DNA from: JBBQSU01 sp038234815 | GTDB taxonomy: Bacteria > Planctomycetota > Phycisphaerae > Tepidisphaerales > Tepidisphaeraceae | Reading direction: 5' to 3' | Length of the DNA: 11,121 nucleotides | Assembly: GCA_038234815.1 (NCBI GenBank) | Contig: JBBQSU010000111.1 | Coordinates: 1 to 11,121, forward strand | Part shown: positions 1 through 6,175 of the stretch, in pieces | Layout of the letters: every line of letters begins with the position of its first letter | Numbering within the stretch: the stretch's first letter is position 1 | Made by a program: the position numbers and the translations under genes | Notes under the pieces: generated by a model | What the model saw: the letters and a program-made list of their open reading frames with translations, nothing else | What the model was told of the DNA's origin: nothing | Database searches by the model: none

Positions 1-1
1 C

Positions 2-220
2 GGCCAGGACTGGAAGGCCAACCTCAATCCCAATTCCCTGCAGATCATCAAGCAAGCCAAGCTGGAACCGAGCCTCGGCGAGGCCAACATCGGCGACAAA
101 TTCCAGTTCGAACGCACGGGCTATTTTGTGATGGATGCCGACTCGCAAAAAGGAAAGCCAGTCTTCAACCGGGCGGTATCACTAAAAGACACGTGGGCAA
201 AGGCGGAGAAGAAGAAGTAG
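2..220 (+). CDS. glnS: Glutaminyl-tRNA synthetase, C-terminal end (partial, 5' end outside window)
   Basis: Glutaminyl-tRNA synthetase charges tRNA-Gln with glutamine in the cytoplasm. Only the last 72 codons are here, ending at TAG 218-220. They match the C-terminal anticodon-binding beta-barrel of GlnRS: a NPNSLQIIKQAKLEPSL strand, then FQFERTGYFVMD, then KPVFNRAVSLKDTW near the end, followed by a lysine-rich tail (AKAEKKK). The order and spacing agree with the end of the E. coli enzyme (compare its FQFEREGYF, KPVFNRTV and DTWA segments as I remember them). The gene runs in from the left edge. The stop is followed one base later by the ATG of a possible toxin remnant. The catalytic domain is not visible, so intactness of the whole enzyme cannot be judged. 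Confidence 0.93.
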   Translation, partial: GQDWKANLNPNSLQIIKQAKLEPSLGEANIGDKFQFERTGYFVMDADSQKGKPVFNRAVSLKDTWAKAEKKK

Positions 221-221
221 G

Positions 222-329
222 ATGACGTACACGCTCCTGTTTATCAGCCAGGCGGAGCGACAACTCGCACATTTGCCTCCGGACTATCATCGCGCGGCTG
301 TCCGTCTTCGGTACAATTCTTGGCGATGA
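222..329 (+). pseudogene. Possible RelE/ParE-family toxin remnant (truncated and frameshifted)
   Basis: A 35-codon reading frame begins at ATG 222, one base after the glnS stop, preceded by purine-rich GAAGAAGTAGG. Its start (MTYTLLFISQAERQLAHLPP, then DYHRAAVR) has the feel of a RelE/ParE mRNA-interferase N-terminus, where a beta strand is followed by a helix containing A-x-(R/K)-x-L-x-x-LP. It stops at TGA 327-329. Shortly before that point another frame reads G-T-I-L-G-D-D, resembling the I-x-A-L-x-x-D-P segment expected next, so one small indel could explain the break. The C-terminal half carrying the toxin active site is not recognisable and no antitoxin gene is visible. This rests on a short resemblance and may be chance. 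Confidence 0.33.
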
Positions 330-647
330 CTTCGGGCATGTAGGATGGACGTACCCGTCAACGTGGGATCAAACCAACGGAGGAGAAAGCCGGCGGGCGC
401 GTGCACCTGCCCTACCCCGCTTTACTGAAGGGTGATGCCCTTCTAGTATCTCGAAATGACTCACCGGCGAGCGAAGAAGTTCTTCGCCAATCGCCGCGCG
501 ATCTTCACCAAACCACACGCCTTTAATCGAATGGATAGGGCAGCGGCTGAAGACGATTCCCCACTTTTCCGCGATGAAATGTCCCCGCCAAATAAAAACC
601 CGCGTCGCTTACCTGAAAACCGCGATGCGCGAATCTCAGCCGCCGCG
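330..647. other. Intergenic stretch without recognisable gene
   Basis: Between the toxin-like remnant and the repeat array I see no convincing gene. The frame that is open on the plus strand from 456 has no Shine-Dalgarno sequence and a low-complexity, arginine-rich product without family resemblance. The right end (from about 585) may contain heavily decayed copies of the 21-bp repeat that becomes regular at 669. No clear terminator hairpin with a T-tract was found after glnS. Confidence 0.5.
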
Positions 648-668
648 TTTTGACGCCAAACGCAAATG

Positions 669-1035
669 GTTTCAAGTCGAAACTATATTGTTTCAAGCCA
701 AAACTATATGGATTTAAGTCGAAACTATATTGTTTCAAGTCGAACTCAAATGATTTCAAGTCGAAACTATATGGGTTCAGGTCGAAACTATATTGTTTCA
801 AGTCAAAACCATATTGTTTCAAGTCGAAACTATATGGGTTCAAGTCGAAACTATATGGTTTCAAGTCAAAACCATATTGTTTCAAGTCGAAACCATATTG
901 TTTCAAGTCAAAACCATATTGTTTCAAGCCGAAACTATGTGGGCTCAAGGTGAAACTATGTTGTTTCAGGTCAAAACCATATGGGTTCACGTCGAAACTA
1001 TGTTGTTTCAAGCGAAACTATATTGTTTCAAGCCA
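669..1035. repeat. Tandem array of about 17 direct 21-bp repeats, AT-rich
   Basis: The consensus unit is GTTTCAAGTCGAAACTATAT plus a final T, only 6 of 21 bases being G or C. Unit starts fall exactly every 21 bases: 669, 690, 711, 732, 753, 774, 795, 816, 837, 858, 879, 900, 921, 942, 963, 984 and 1005. The 1005 unit has lost one base, so the last partial unit starts at 1025. A poorer copy may lie at 648-668. Two versions of the unit boundary recur: TTGTTTC, and TGGGTTC or TGGTTTC. Most differences are transitions. Each unit has an internal dyad, GTTTC-5 nt-GAAAC, exact in the units at 669, 816, 879, 921 and 1005. There are no spacers, so it is not a CRISPR array. Function is unknown; options are a minisatellite, an iteron-like protein-binding array, or a heptapeptide-repeat coding sequence. 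Confidence 0.95.
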
Positions 1036-1145
1036 AGCCAGACAGTTCGAATCAAGCCATCCGCCCACCAAGCCGATTGGACTTCCGCCCGCTCCCTCAC
1101 CGTCGCGGCTCTGATCATGCAATGAACAATCAGACCCCCGGCGCG

Positions 1146-1169
1146 CCTTCGTGCCTTCGCGCCTTCGTG
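1146..1169. repeat. Short tandem repeat CCTTCGTG / CCTTCGCG / CCTTCGTG
   Basis: Three contiguous 8-base units lie at 1146-1153, 1154-1161 and 1162-1169. The two outer units are identical and the middle one differs by one base. On the opposite strand this reads as an ARREGTKARR-like stretch. From memory, such CTTCGTGCCTTCGCG tracts turn up between genes in many environmental bacterial genomes, which suggests a dispersed low-complexity element rather than part of a gene. Confidence 0.7.
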
Positions 1170-1215
1170 TTGAACTCTTCCTGCCTGTCTTCCTGCCGGT
1201 GTGGTTTGGGGGGGG

Positions 1216-1243
1216 CAGTAGTCCGTGGTCAGTAGTCAGTGGT
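1216..1243. repeat. Short tandem repeat, two 14-bp units of AGTAGTC/GTGGTC type
   Basis: CAGTAGTCCGTGGT (1216-1229) is followed directly by CAGTAGTCAGTGGT (1230-1243), with one difference. Each unit is itself two related heptamers. It follows a run of eight or more G residues (about 1207-1215) and precedes the stop codon of the HNH fragment. I recall AGTAGTCAGTGGTC tracts as common intergenic low-complexity sequence in environmental genomes; no function is evident. Confidence 0.7.
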
Positions 1244-1265
1244 CTTGCCCGCAGCTCTACATAAC

Positions 1266-1631
1266 TTATCGATTCCCCTTCGCCCGGTTGTGCGTACTGC
1301 AAAGCATTTGACAGTTCTTGGCCGTGCTGTCCCCGCCCCTGCTCCATGCCGAAACGTGGTCGGCGTCCATCTCGTCCAGTTCCCAGATTTTGGCCTTGTT
1401 CGCATCGTGCCCGATCGCACACAGCGGGCAGTTGCTCTTGCCCTTCACTGCCTGCGTCTGCTTGGTGTAGGCCGCCCGCTTGGTCTTCTCATCGAACACC
1501 CGCACGGCCAGCAGTTTCTTGTCGGTCGACCCGCCCAGCTTGTTGAAATAGATCAGCCCGAGCGGCCCGGAGCGGGCAGCCCTGATGCACCGCACTGGCG
1601 GTGGGACGGTGTTCTCAATACGATCCTGCAA
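1266..1631 (-). pseudogene. HNH endonuclease domain, 5'-truncated fragment (probable C-terminus of a DUF262/GmrSD-like protein)
   Basis: The 121-residue frame ends in a well-formed HNH nuclease domain. It has a CPLC knuckle (68-71), DADH carrying the first catalytic histidine (89-92), W96 and GG (99-100), N106, and LCSTHN with C111 and H114 (110-115), finishing KGNR-stop. HNH domains cut DNA using one metal ion. In my recollection this exact form (KSNCPLCAIGHDANK followed by DEMDADH) is the C-terminal part of larger DUF262/GmrSD-type proteins. Family-like sequence seems to begin only near residue 25-30 (about 1545-1559). The first 24 codons look unrelated and run to 1631, directly abutting the NotI-family gene that starts at 1632 on the other strand. 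The parent gene therefore seems to have lost its 5' portion when the neighbouring cassette arrived. The domain keeps its catalytic residues, but no start signal supports expression. Confidence 0.72.
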
Positions 1632-2576
1632 ATGCCGTCAACACCACGGGCAACGACTTACGGAATCTGTGAATGGTACGCCCATTCGTTCGTCAACCTC
1701 GACCGACAGCGGCGCAGTGAACTTGCAGCAAAAGCGCTCCAGCACTTGGGAGAGACGAGCCGAACACGCCAGGACCAGCGAGTAAATATCCCTTGCCCCT
1801 TCAAGGTAGGTGTCTGCAATAAGAAGGGCGGAATTTGTTCGCTTCGGCCTTACGGGGCGACGGGCGATGGAGGCGCCACGGCGGGAGCCGATGAGTTCGT
1901 CACCATTTGCCCGAACCGCTTTCTTGAGGGCAATACGATCTTCGACTCTATTTCAAGAACCGTACTGCGGGGCCGCGACTACAAAGTGATCGGGCAAATC
2001 CCGTTTCTCAAGCGCCAGTCTGCCGCCCCGACTGACGATGACGCGGAGGGCGTGGGTAGGATTGACAACATTGTCGTGCGAGTCCCAGCCCCGCCAAACG
2101 AGCCGTTGCAGTGGTGCGCCGTGGAACTACAAGCGGTATACTTCTCTGGCGAAAAGATGGAACACATGTTTCGCCACGTTGGCGGGCTCGGGAGTGGAAG
2201 CTATAGCGGCAACGGCATTCCATTTCCCGATCGACGACGGGGACCGGATTGGAGAAGCAGCGGAGTAAAGCGGCTGATGCCCCAACTCCAAATCAAAGTC
2301 CCCGAGATTGTGCGATGGGGAAAGCGGCTCGTAGTCGTCACCGATCGTGCGTGGTATCAAAACAACGTCGGAGCAGCGCAGACGGTGTCAGATATTTCTA
2401 ACAGCGATGTCGTATGGTTGATCGTGGATTACGTCGAGGATGGCGACGCTATTAAATTGCAGACCCATGACACACGCTTCTTGAAGCTCACTGATACGGT
2501 AATGGCGCTGACTGGAGGACGGCCGACCACCCAAGCGGAGTTCGAGGCGAAGATTCGACGACGCGCCGAACTGTAA
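1632..2576 (+). CDS. NotI-family Type II restriction endonuclease
   Basis: This 314-residue protein resembles NotI, a homodimeric rare cutter with a PD-(D/E)XK-type fold and a Cys4-bound iron. Four cysteines have the right setting: CPF (C55), GVC (C62), GIC (C69) and ICPNRF (C93). The catalytic set is D145 (GRID), E165 and Q167 (VELQ), with D-to-E spacing of 20, close to the D160/E182/Q184 arrangement of NotI. A C-terminal basic stretch (KIRRRAEL) ends the protein. The frame is open from 1239, but codons before ATG 1632 are antisense to the HNH fragment, and family-like sequence starts just after that ATG (YGICEWY at 10-16). No clear Shine-Dalgarno sequence precedes it. NotI has 383 residues, so this is a shorter member. 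It is convergent with the adenine methylase, with three bases between stops. Its base composition looks less GC-rich than the flanking host genes. Cognate site unknown. Confidence 0.86.
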   Translation: MPSTPRATTYGICEWYAHSFVNLDRQRRSELAAKALQHLGETSRTRQDQRVNIPCPFKVGVCNKKGGICSLRPYGATGDGGATAGADEFVTICPNRFLEGNTIFDSISRTVLRGRDYKVIGQIPFLKRQSAAPTDDDAEGVGRIDNIVVRVPAPPNEPLQWCAVELQAVYFSGEKMEHMFRHVGGLGSGSYSGNGIPFPDRRRGPDWRSSGVKRLMPQLQIKVPEIVRWGKRLVVVTDRAWYQNNVGAAQTVSDISNSDVVWLIVDYVEDGDAIKLQTHDTRFLKLTDTVMALTGGRPTTQAEFEAKIRRRAEL

Positions 2577-2579
2577 TCC

Positions 2580-3443
2580 TCAGAGCCAACCCAGACAGCG
2601 CGCTATCAGCAATTCCCTCTTGGCGGTGTGTTGCCTGCTCTTCATTGCAACCTGAGCCGTTACAAAACCGTTAGCGCCCGCGAATCCGCGCACCTCATTG
2701 GTGTCATCGTAGGTCATAAGGAAATCGCCACGAGTCTCGCCCATGGCGTTGAAGAGCAGGGGATGGTCCACGTCGGAAAAGCAGTAGAGCCTGCGACCAG
2801 CGACGGTGTAGGGAGGGTCCACGAACCATACCGCATTGGCGGCACTTCGGTACTCACGGATTACCTCGAAGGCATCGCCTTCGATGATCCCGAGCTTGTC
2901 GCGCACGCTTCTGATGTCGGTAATGCGGCGTGCAAGAGTCTCGGGGTACCAGCGCGACCCAATTCCCTTTCCGTTTTCCCCTGCCTTCATCACGCTCGCG
3001 CCCGGCGCTAGAATCCCGCCGTGTTGGACTCGGTTACGAAGGAGCGTCGCAAAGGCGCGATCAAGAATCGTCCGCGGCTTCTTGCTCAAAGCCGCTTTCA
3101 CGCGACCGACAGACATCTCGAAATCGAGTATGCGTCGGCATAGTTCGCCTGCGTCCTTGCCGAGGATAGCACGCCATACGATAGCGACGGCTGGGTCTCG
3201 TTCGACAAGTAACACCCGGTCGGCCAAATGTTCGAACGCTGCGGTCAACCCAACGATCGCGCCACCAGCAAACGGTTCGATAAGGAGCTTCGGTTTGCGA
3301 CTCAAACTACCGAGCCACGCGCGGACGTGAGGAACTAGCCACGTCTTTCCGCCGGGGTAACGGAACGGACTTCGCTGCGGGACCGACGCAACGTTCACAA
3401 TTGTATCGGGCGAGAAAGAAAATCGTTGTTGCGCACCTTGCAT
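2580..3443 (-). CDS. D12-class DNA adenine-N6 methyltransferase (Dam-like), partner of the NotI-family enzyme
   Basis: The 287-residue protein has the order typical of the Dam/D12 class: SPFRYPGGK (25-33, SAM-binding start), EPFAGGA (56-62, motif I), and DPPYT (209-213, catalytic motif IV) in its usual FVDPPY context. Such enzymes transfer a methyl group from S-adenosylmethionine to the N6 of adenine in a short target site. The tail-to-tail placement against the NotI-family nuclease suggests it provides protection for the same site. ATG 3441-3443 has no convincing Shine-Dalgarno sequence. A weak TTGATG-17 nt-TACTCT candidate lies just upstream on the minus strand inside the remnant methylase gene, which could give a nearly leaderless transcript. 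A GTG at codon 16 is an alternative start. All key motifs are intact, so the enzyme is probably active. Confidence 0.88.
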   Translation of the reverse strand: MQGAQQRFSFSPDTIVNVASVPQRSPFRYPGGKTWLVPHVRAWLGSLSRKPKLLIEPFAGGAIVGLTAAFEHLADRVLLVERDPAVAIVWRAILGKDAGELCRRILDFEMSVGRVKAALSKKPRTILDRAFATLLRNRVQHGGILAPGASVMKAGENGKGIGSRWYPETLARRITDIRSVRDKLGIIEGDAFEVIREYRSAANAVWFVDPPYTVAGRRLYCFSDVDHPLLFNAMGETRGDFLMTYDDTNEVRGFAGANGFVTAQVAMKSRQHTAKRELLIARCLGWL

Positions 3444-3476
3444 GTCATTGAAGAGTAACGCGATCTCGTTTCACCA

Positions 3477-4076
3477 TCAACAAAGAAAACGCTGCGCGAC
3501 ATACTCGCGGAAGAGGGAGAACGGCGGGTTGGTGACGACGATGTCGGCTTGTTTGAGGAATTCGACGCACGCGGCGCTGCGGAAGTCGCCGCCGGGGTAT
3601 TGGTCGTCGGCTTTCAGGGGGATGCGGTTGGCTTTGTTGCGCTCAAGGAACAGCTTCACGTCTTCGATGTCGGTTGCGCCATCGCCGTTCTCATCTTTCA
3701 CGTGGTCGACGATGACACCGACGGCCTTGGGCTTTTTCTGCTTTCCATTGCCATCGTTATGCTCGGGAAAGAGCGTGCCTTGCCCGGCGATGGGCGAACC
3801 ATCGTAGCTGGTGGTGATGAGCTTCTTCAGCCCGAGCGTGTTGAAGTTGGCGGCGAAGTACTTGAAGAAATGGCTCTCGAACGGGTCATCACAGTTGCAG
3901 TAGACGATCTTGCCCCTGAAGGTGTCGGGGTTGAATTCAAGGTAGGCTTCGACTTCCTTCTGGATGTCGATGTACTGGGTGTAGAACTCATCCTGCTTGG
4001 CCGACTTGGCGGCGTGCAGGGAGCGGTTGAGCGATTTGCTCCCCGTGATGCGGGCGTCTTTTGGCATCGGTTGCAT
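3477..4076 (-). pseudogene. EcoRI-family adenine-specific methyltransferase, 3'-truncated
   Basis: From ATG 4074-4076 the product shows hallmarks of the EcoRI methylase family (PF13651): KQDEFYTQ (27-34), YCNCDDP (59-65), a long spacer with SYDGSPIAGQG, and the catalytic NPPF motif (183-186, coding bases 3519-3530) followed by SLFREYVAQ. The reading then turns into RFLC and stops at TGA 3477-3479. Family members continue well beyond NPPF (roughly 320-370 residues in total), so about the last third, including the rest of the methylase fold, is missing. The break at about 3476-3491 lies where the D12 methylase/NotI unit begins. GGAG 11 bases before ATG 4076 supports this start; the frame is open further upstream to 4217 but that part has no family resemblance. 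Codons look host-like, rich in G/C at third positions. The product is probably non-functional as a methylase. Confidence 0.82.
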
Positions 4077-4199
4077 GAGATATAACGCTCCGATGGAGAG
4101 TTGGCAATAATTCCCCTGGGCATAAATATGCTGCGGGGTGGCACAAGAGGGGGACAGAGGAAATGGCCAAGGGCCAATGGCCAAATCAATGACAGCCCC

Positions 4200-4226
4200 T
4201 TGAAGGGCGGGACCCATTGTTATAAA
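4200..4226 (+). promoter_or_regulatory. Probable sigma70-type promoter for tRNA-Lys (extended -10)
   Basis: TATAAA (4221-4226) has TG one base upstream (4218-4219), which forms an extended -10 element. TTGAAG (4200-4205) stands 15 bases before it as a short-spaced -35. Transcription would start near 4233, a few bases before the tRNA 5' end at 4242. A second, weaker candidate is TTGGCA (4101-4106) with TAAATA (4123-4128). proS lies 37 bases beyond the tRNA and may share this transcript. Confidence 0.5.
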
Positions 4227-4241
4227 CTCCCCCCGCTTACT

Positions 4242-4314
4242 GCGTCGCTAGCTCAATTGGCAGAGCAGTTGACTCTTAATCAACGGGTTGTAGGTTCAAG
4301 TCCTACGCGACGCA
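4242..4314 (+). tRNA. tRNA-Lys (anticodon CTT)
   Basis: A complete cloverleaf is visible. The acceptor stem GCGTCGC (4242-4248) pairs with GCGACGC (4307-4313), followed by discriminator A (4314). T8 and A9 are followed by the D arm GCTC...GAGC with the GG of the D loop. The anticodon stem GTTGA/TCAAC encloses loop CTCTTAA with anticodon CTT at 4275-4277, reading the lysine codon AAG. The T arm is GTAGG-TTCAAGT-CCTAC. The 3' CCA is not encoded and must be added after transcription. It sits immediately upstream of proS. Confidence 0.97.
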
Positions 4315-4351
4315 CTTTCCCCCTGCTTATTACTTAGGTTCAAATACCACT

Positions 4352-6142
4352 ATGCGCTGGACTCAAACACTTATTCCGACCCAGAAGGAAACCCCTGCCG
4401 ATGCGCAGATCATCAGTCATCAGTTGCTGGTGCGCGGGGGGTTGATTCGGCAGTTGACGGCCGGGGCTTATGATTTTTTGCCGCTGGGGTTGCGGGCATT
4501 GCAGAAGGCGGCGGCGATTGTGCGGCAGGAGATGGACGCCATTGGCTGCGCCGAGGTTTTGCTGCCGGCGATTCAGCCGATCGAGCTTTGGCAGAAGACC
4601 GGGCGGGACAAGAGCTATGGCGAGAACCTGATGAAGTTTAAGGACCGGCACGGTCGCGGGGTGGTGCTGGGGCCTACACATGAGGAAGTGGTGACGGAGC
4701 TGATGGCGGCGTGCGTCAGTTCATATAAGCAGTTGCCGCTAAGCCTGTATCAGATTCAGACGAAGTTTCGGGACGAGTTTCGCCCGCGGTTTGGGCTGCT
4801 GCGCGTGCGCGAATTCCTGATGAAGGATGCCTACAGCTTTCATGCCGACCTTGAGAGCTTGAACAAAGTTTACGATCAATTCTACGAGGCTTACGCGCGG
4901 ATATTCGCTCGCTGTGGGATTCCGTTTGTGGTGGTGGAAGCCGAGAGCGGACCGATCGGCGGGAGCGCCAGTCACGAGTTCATGGCGGCCTGCTCGGCCG
5001 GCGAAGACACCATCCTGACCAGCGACAAAGGCAACTATTCGGCGAACGTCGAGAAGGCGCAGATCGGCACGCGGGCCAGTGATTTTGGTGCCGCGCCGAC
5101 GGGAGCGCTCGAGCGCGTTCACACGCCGAATCTGCCGGGCATCGAAGACGTCGGCAAGTTCATGAAGGTGAAGCCGAAGAATATGCTCAAGACACTGGTG
5201 TTTAAGGTGACCAGCCCGGCGGGGCCGGCGCTGGAAAACGGCACGCAGGCGCGCTGGCTGGTGGCGGTGGTGCGTGGCGATCATGATGTGAACGAGGCGA
5301 AGCTGCGAACGGTCGCCAAGGGCTTTGGCATCGATGCGATTGAACTTGTGGACGACGCCGAAGTGCGCAGCAAATGGGCGATCGGTTTTGTCGCGCCGGA
5401 TGCTGCGGTGCGTAGTGTTGATGCGGTGCTGGTGGTCGATCCTGATGCAGCGCAAGGGGGCTTCTGGGCCAGCGGGGCCAACGAGATGGATTATCATGTC
5501 AAGCACTTCAACTGGTTTAGAGAGTGCGGCGACAAGCTGGCCGATCCGAAGAAGACGCTCGTCGCGGACATCCGCAATGCGCTGGACGGCGATCCATCCC
5601 CGAAGAACGACGGCGGAAAACTTCAGGCGCGCAAGGGCATCGAGATCGGGCATGTGTTCAAGCTCGGCACGAAGTATTCCGACGCGCTGGGTGCCAGGTT
5701 CCTTGATGAAAAGGGGGACAGCCATTCCATCATCATGGGGTGCTATGGCATCGGCATCGGGCGGATTTTGATCGCTGCCGTGGAGAGTCTGCACGACGAG
5801 AAGGGAATCGTCTGGCCGATGGCGATCGCGCCGTATAGTGTTGTCATCACACCGATCAAATATGACGGCGACGTGAAACAGGCTGCCGATGCGCTTTACG
5901 ATGAACTGATTCGGGCAGGCGTGGATGTGCTGCTGGATGATCGAGACGCGCGAGCGGGATCGAAGTTCGCCGACGCCGATCTGATTGGCATCCCGATCCG
6001 GCTGACGATCGGCGATCGGGGGCTGAAGGAAGGCAACATCGAGCTGAAGCAGCGCCATCAGGCGACAGCGGAGATGGTGCCGGTTGATAAGGTCCGGGCG
6101 CGCGTACAGGAATTCATCGCCCAGGCAATTGCTGTCGCATGA
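4352..6142 (+). CDS. proS: Prolyl-tRNA synthetase (bacterial type, with editing insertion)
   Basis: ProRS activates proline with ATP and loads it on tRNA-Pro in the cytoplasm. The 596-residue protein is full length for the bacterial type. The class II catalytic core shows TAGAYDFLPLG (37-46), GPTHEE (108-112), motif 2 FRDEFRPRFG (139-148), LMKDAYSFH (156-164) and GPIGGSASHEF (200-210). An insertion of about 180 residues, expected to be the INS domain that removes mischarged alanine, lies between this and motif 3 (GCYGIGIGRIL, from about residue 463). The C-terminal anticodon-binding domain carries PYSVVITPIK, then DDRDARAGSKFADADLIGIP and RLTIGDR. The start ATG 4352 gives the normal N-terminus (MRWTQTLIPTQKETP); a TAGG about 13 bases upstream is a weak ribosome site. 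It converges on the minus-strand gene ending at 6176. Confidence 0.97.
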   Translation: MRWTQTLIPTQKETPADAQIISHQLLVRGGLIRQLTAGAYDFLPLGLRALQKAAAIVRQEMDAIGCAEVLLPAIQPIELWQKTGRDKSYGENLMKFKDRHGRGVVLGPTHEEVVTELMAACVSSYKQLPLSLYQIQTKFRDEFRPRFGLLRVREFLMKDAYSFHADLESLNKVYDQFYEAYARIFARCGIPFVVVEAESGPIGGSASHEFMAACSAGEDTILTSDKGNYSANVEKAQIGTRASDFGAAPTGALERVHTPNLPGIEDVGKFMKVKPKNMLKTLVFKVTSPAGPALENGTQARWLVAVVRGDHDVNEAKLRTVAKGFGIDAIELVDDAEVRSKWAIGFVAPDAAVRSVDAVLVVDPDAAQGGFWASGANEMDYHVKHFNWFRECGDKLADPKKTLVADIRNALDGDPSPKNDGGKLQARKGIEIGHVFKLGTKYSDALGARFLDEKGDSHSIIMGCYGIGIGRILIAAVESLHDEKGIVWPMAIAPYSVVITPIKYDGDVKQAADALYDELIRAGVDVLLDDRDARAGSKFADADLIGIPIRLTIGDRGLKEGNIELKQRHQATAEMVPVDKVRARVQEFIAQAIAVA

Positions 6143-6175
6143 ATGCGCTGAGGCGCCGGCCGGGCACAGGCTTGC

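Noticed and set aside
456..653. 65-codon plus-strand open frame between glnS and the repeat array
   Set aside because: No ribosome site, low-complexity basic product, and its end overlaps the start of the degenerate repeats.
837..847. Repeat units sharing GGTTCAAGTC with the T arm of the tRNA-Lys at 4293-4302, suggesting tRNA-derived repeats
   Set aside because: The shared 10 bases are essentially the universal T-loop GTTCAA plus a few bases, they occur only in the minority unit version, and no other tRNA part is present.
669..1035. CRISPR array (units contain GTTTC...GAAAC like some CRISPR repeats)
   Set aside because: Units are contiguous with no unique spacers, the period is only 21 bases, and no cas gene is present.
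1239..1631. N-terminal extension of the NotI-family protein by 131 residues
   Set aside because: This stretch is antisense to a clear HNH domain on the minus strand; family-like sequence starts just after ATG 1632.
3477..4217. Treating the EcoRI-family methylase as an intact 246-residue gene starting at 4217
   Set aside because: The first 47 codons have no family resemblance, GGAG precedes the ATG at 4076, and the protein ends just after NPPF, far short of family length.
4739..6058. Long minus-strand open frame of 439 codons opposite proS
   Set aside because: It is a GC-rich shadow of proS; its product is arginine- and histidine-rich, resembles nothing, and lacks a ribosome site.
6143..6175. 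Bidirectional terminator between proS and the convergent gene
   Set aside because: The gap has short GC-rich palindromes but no stable hairpin followed by a T-tract on either strand.
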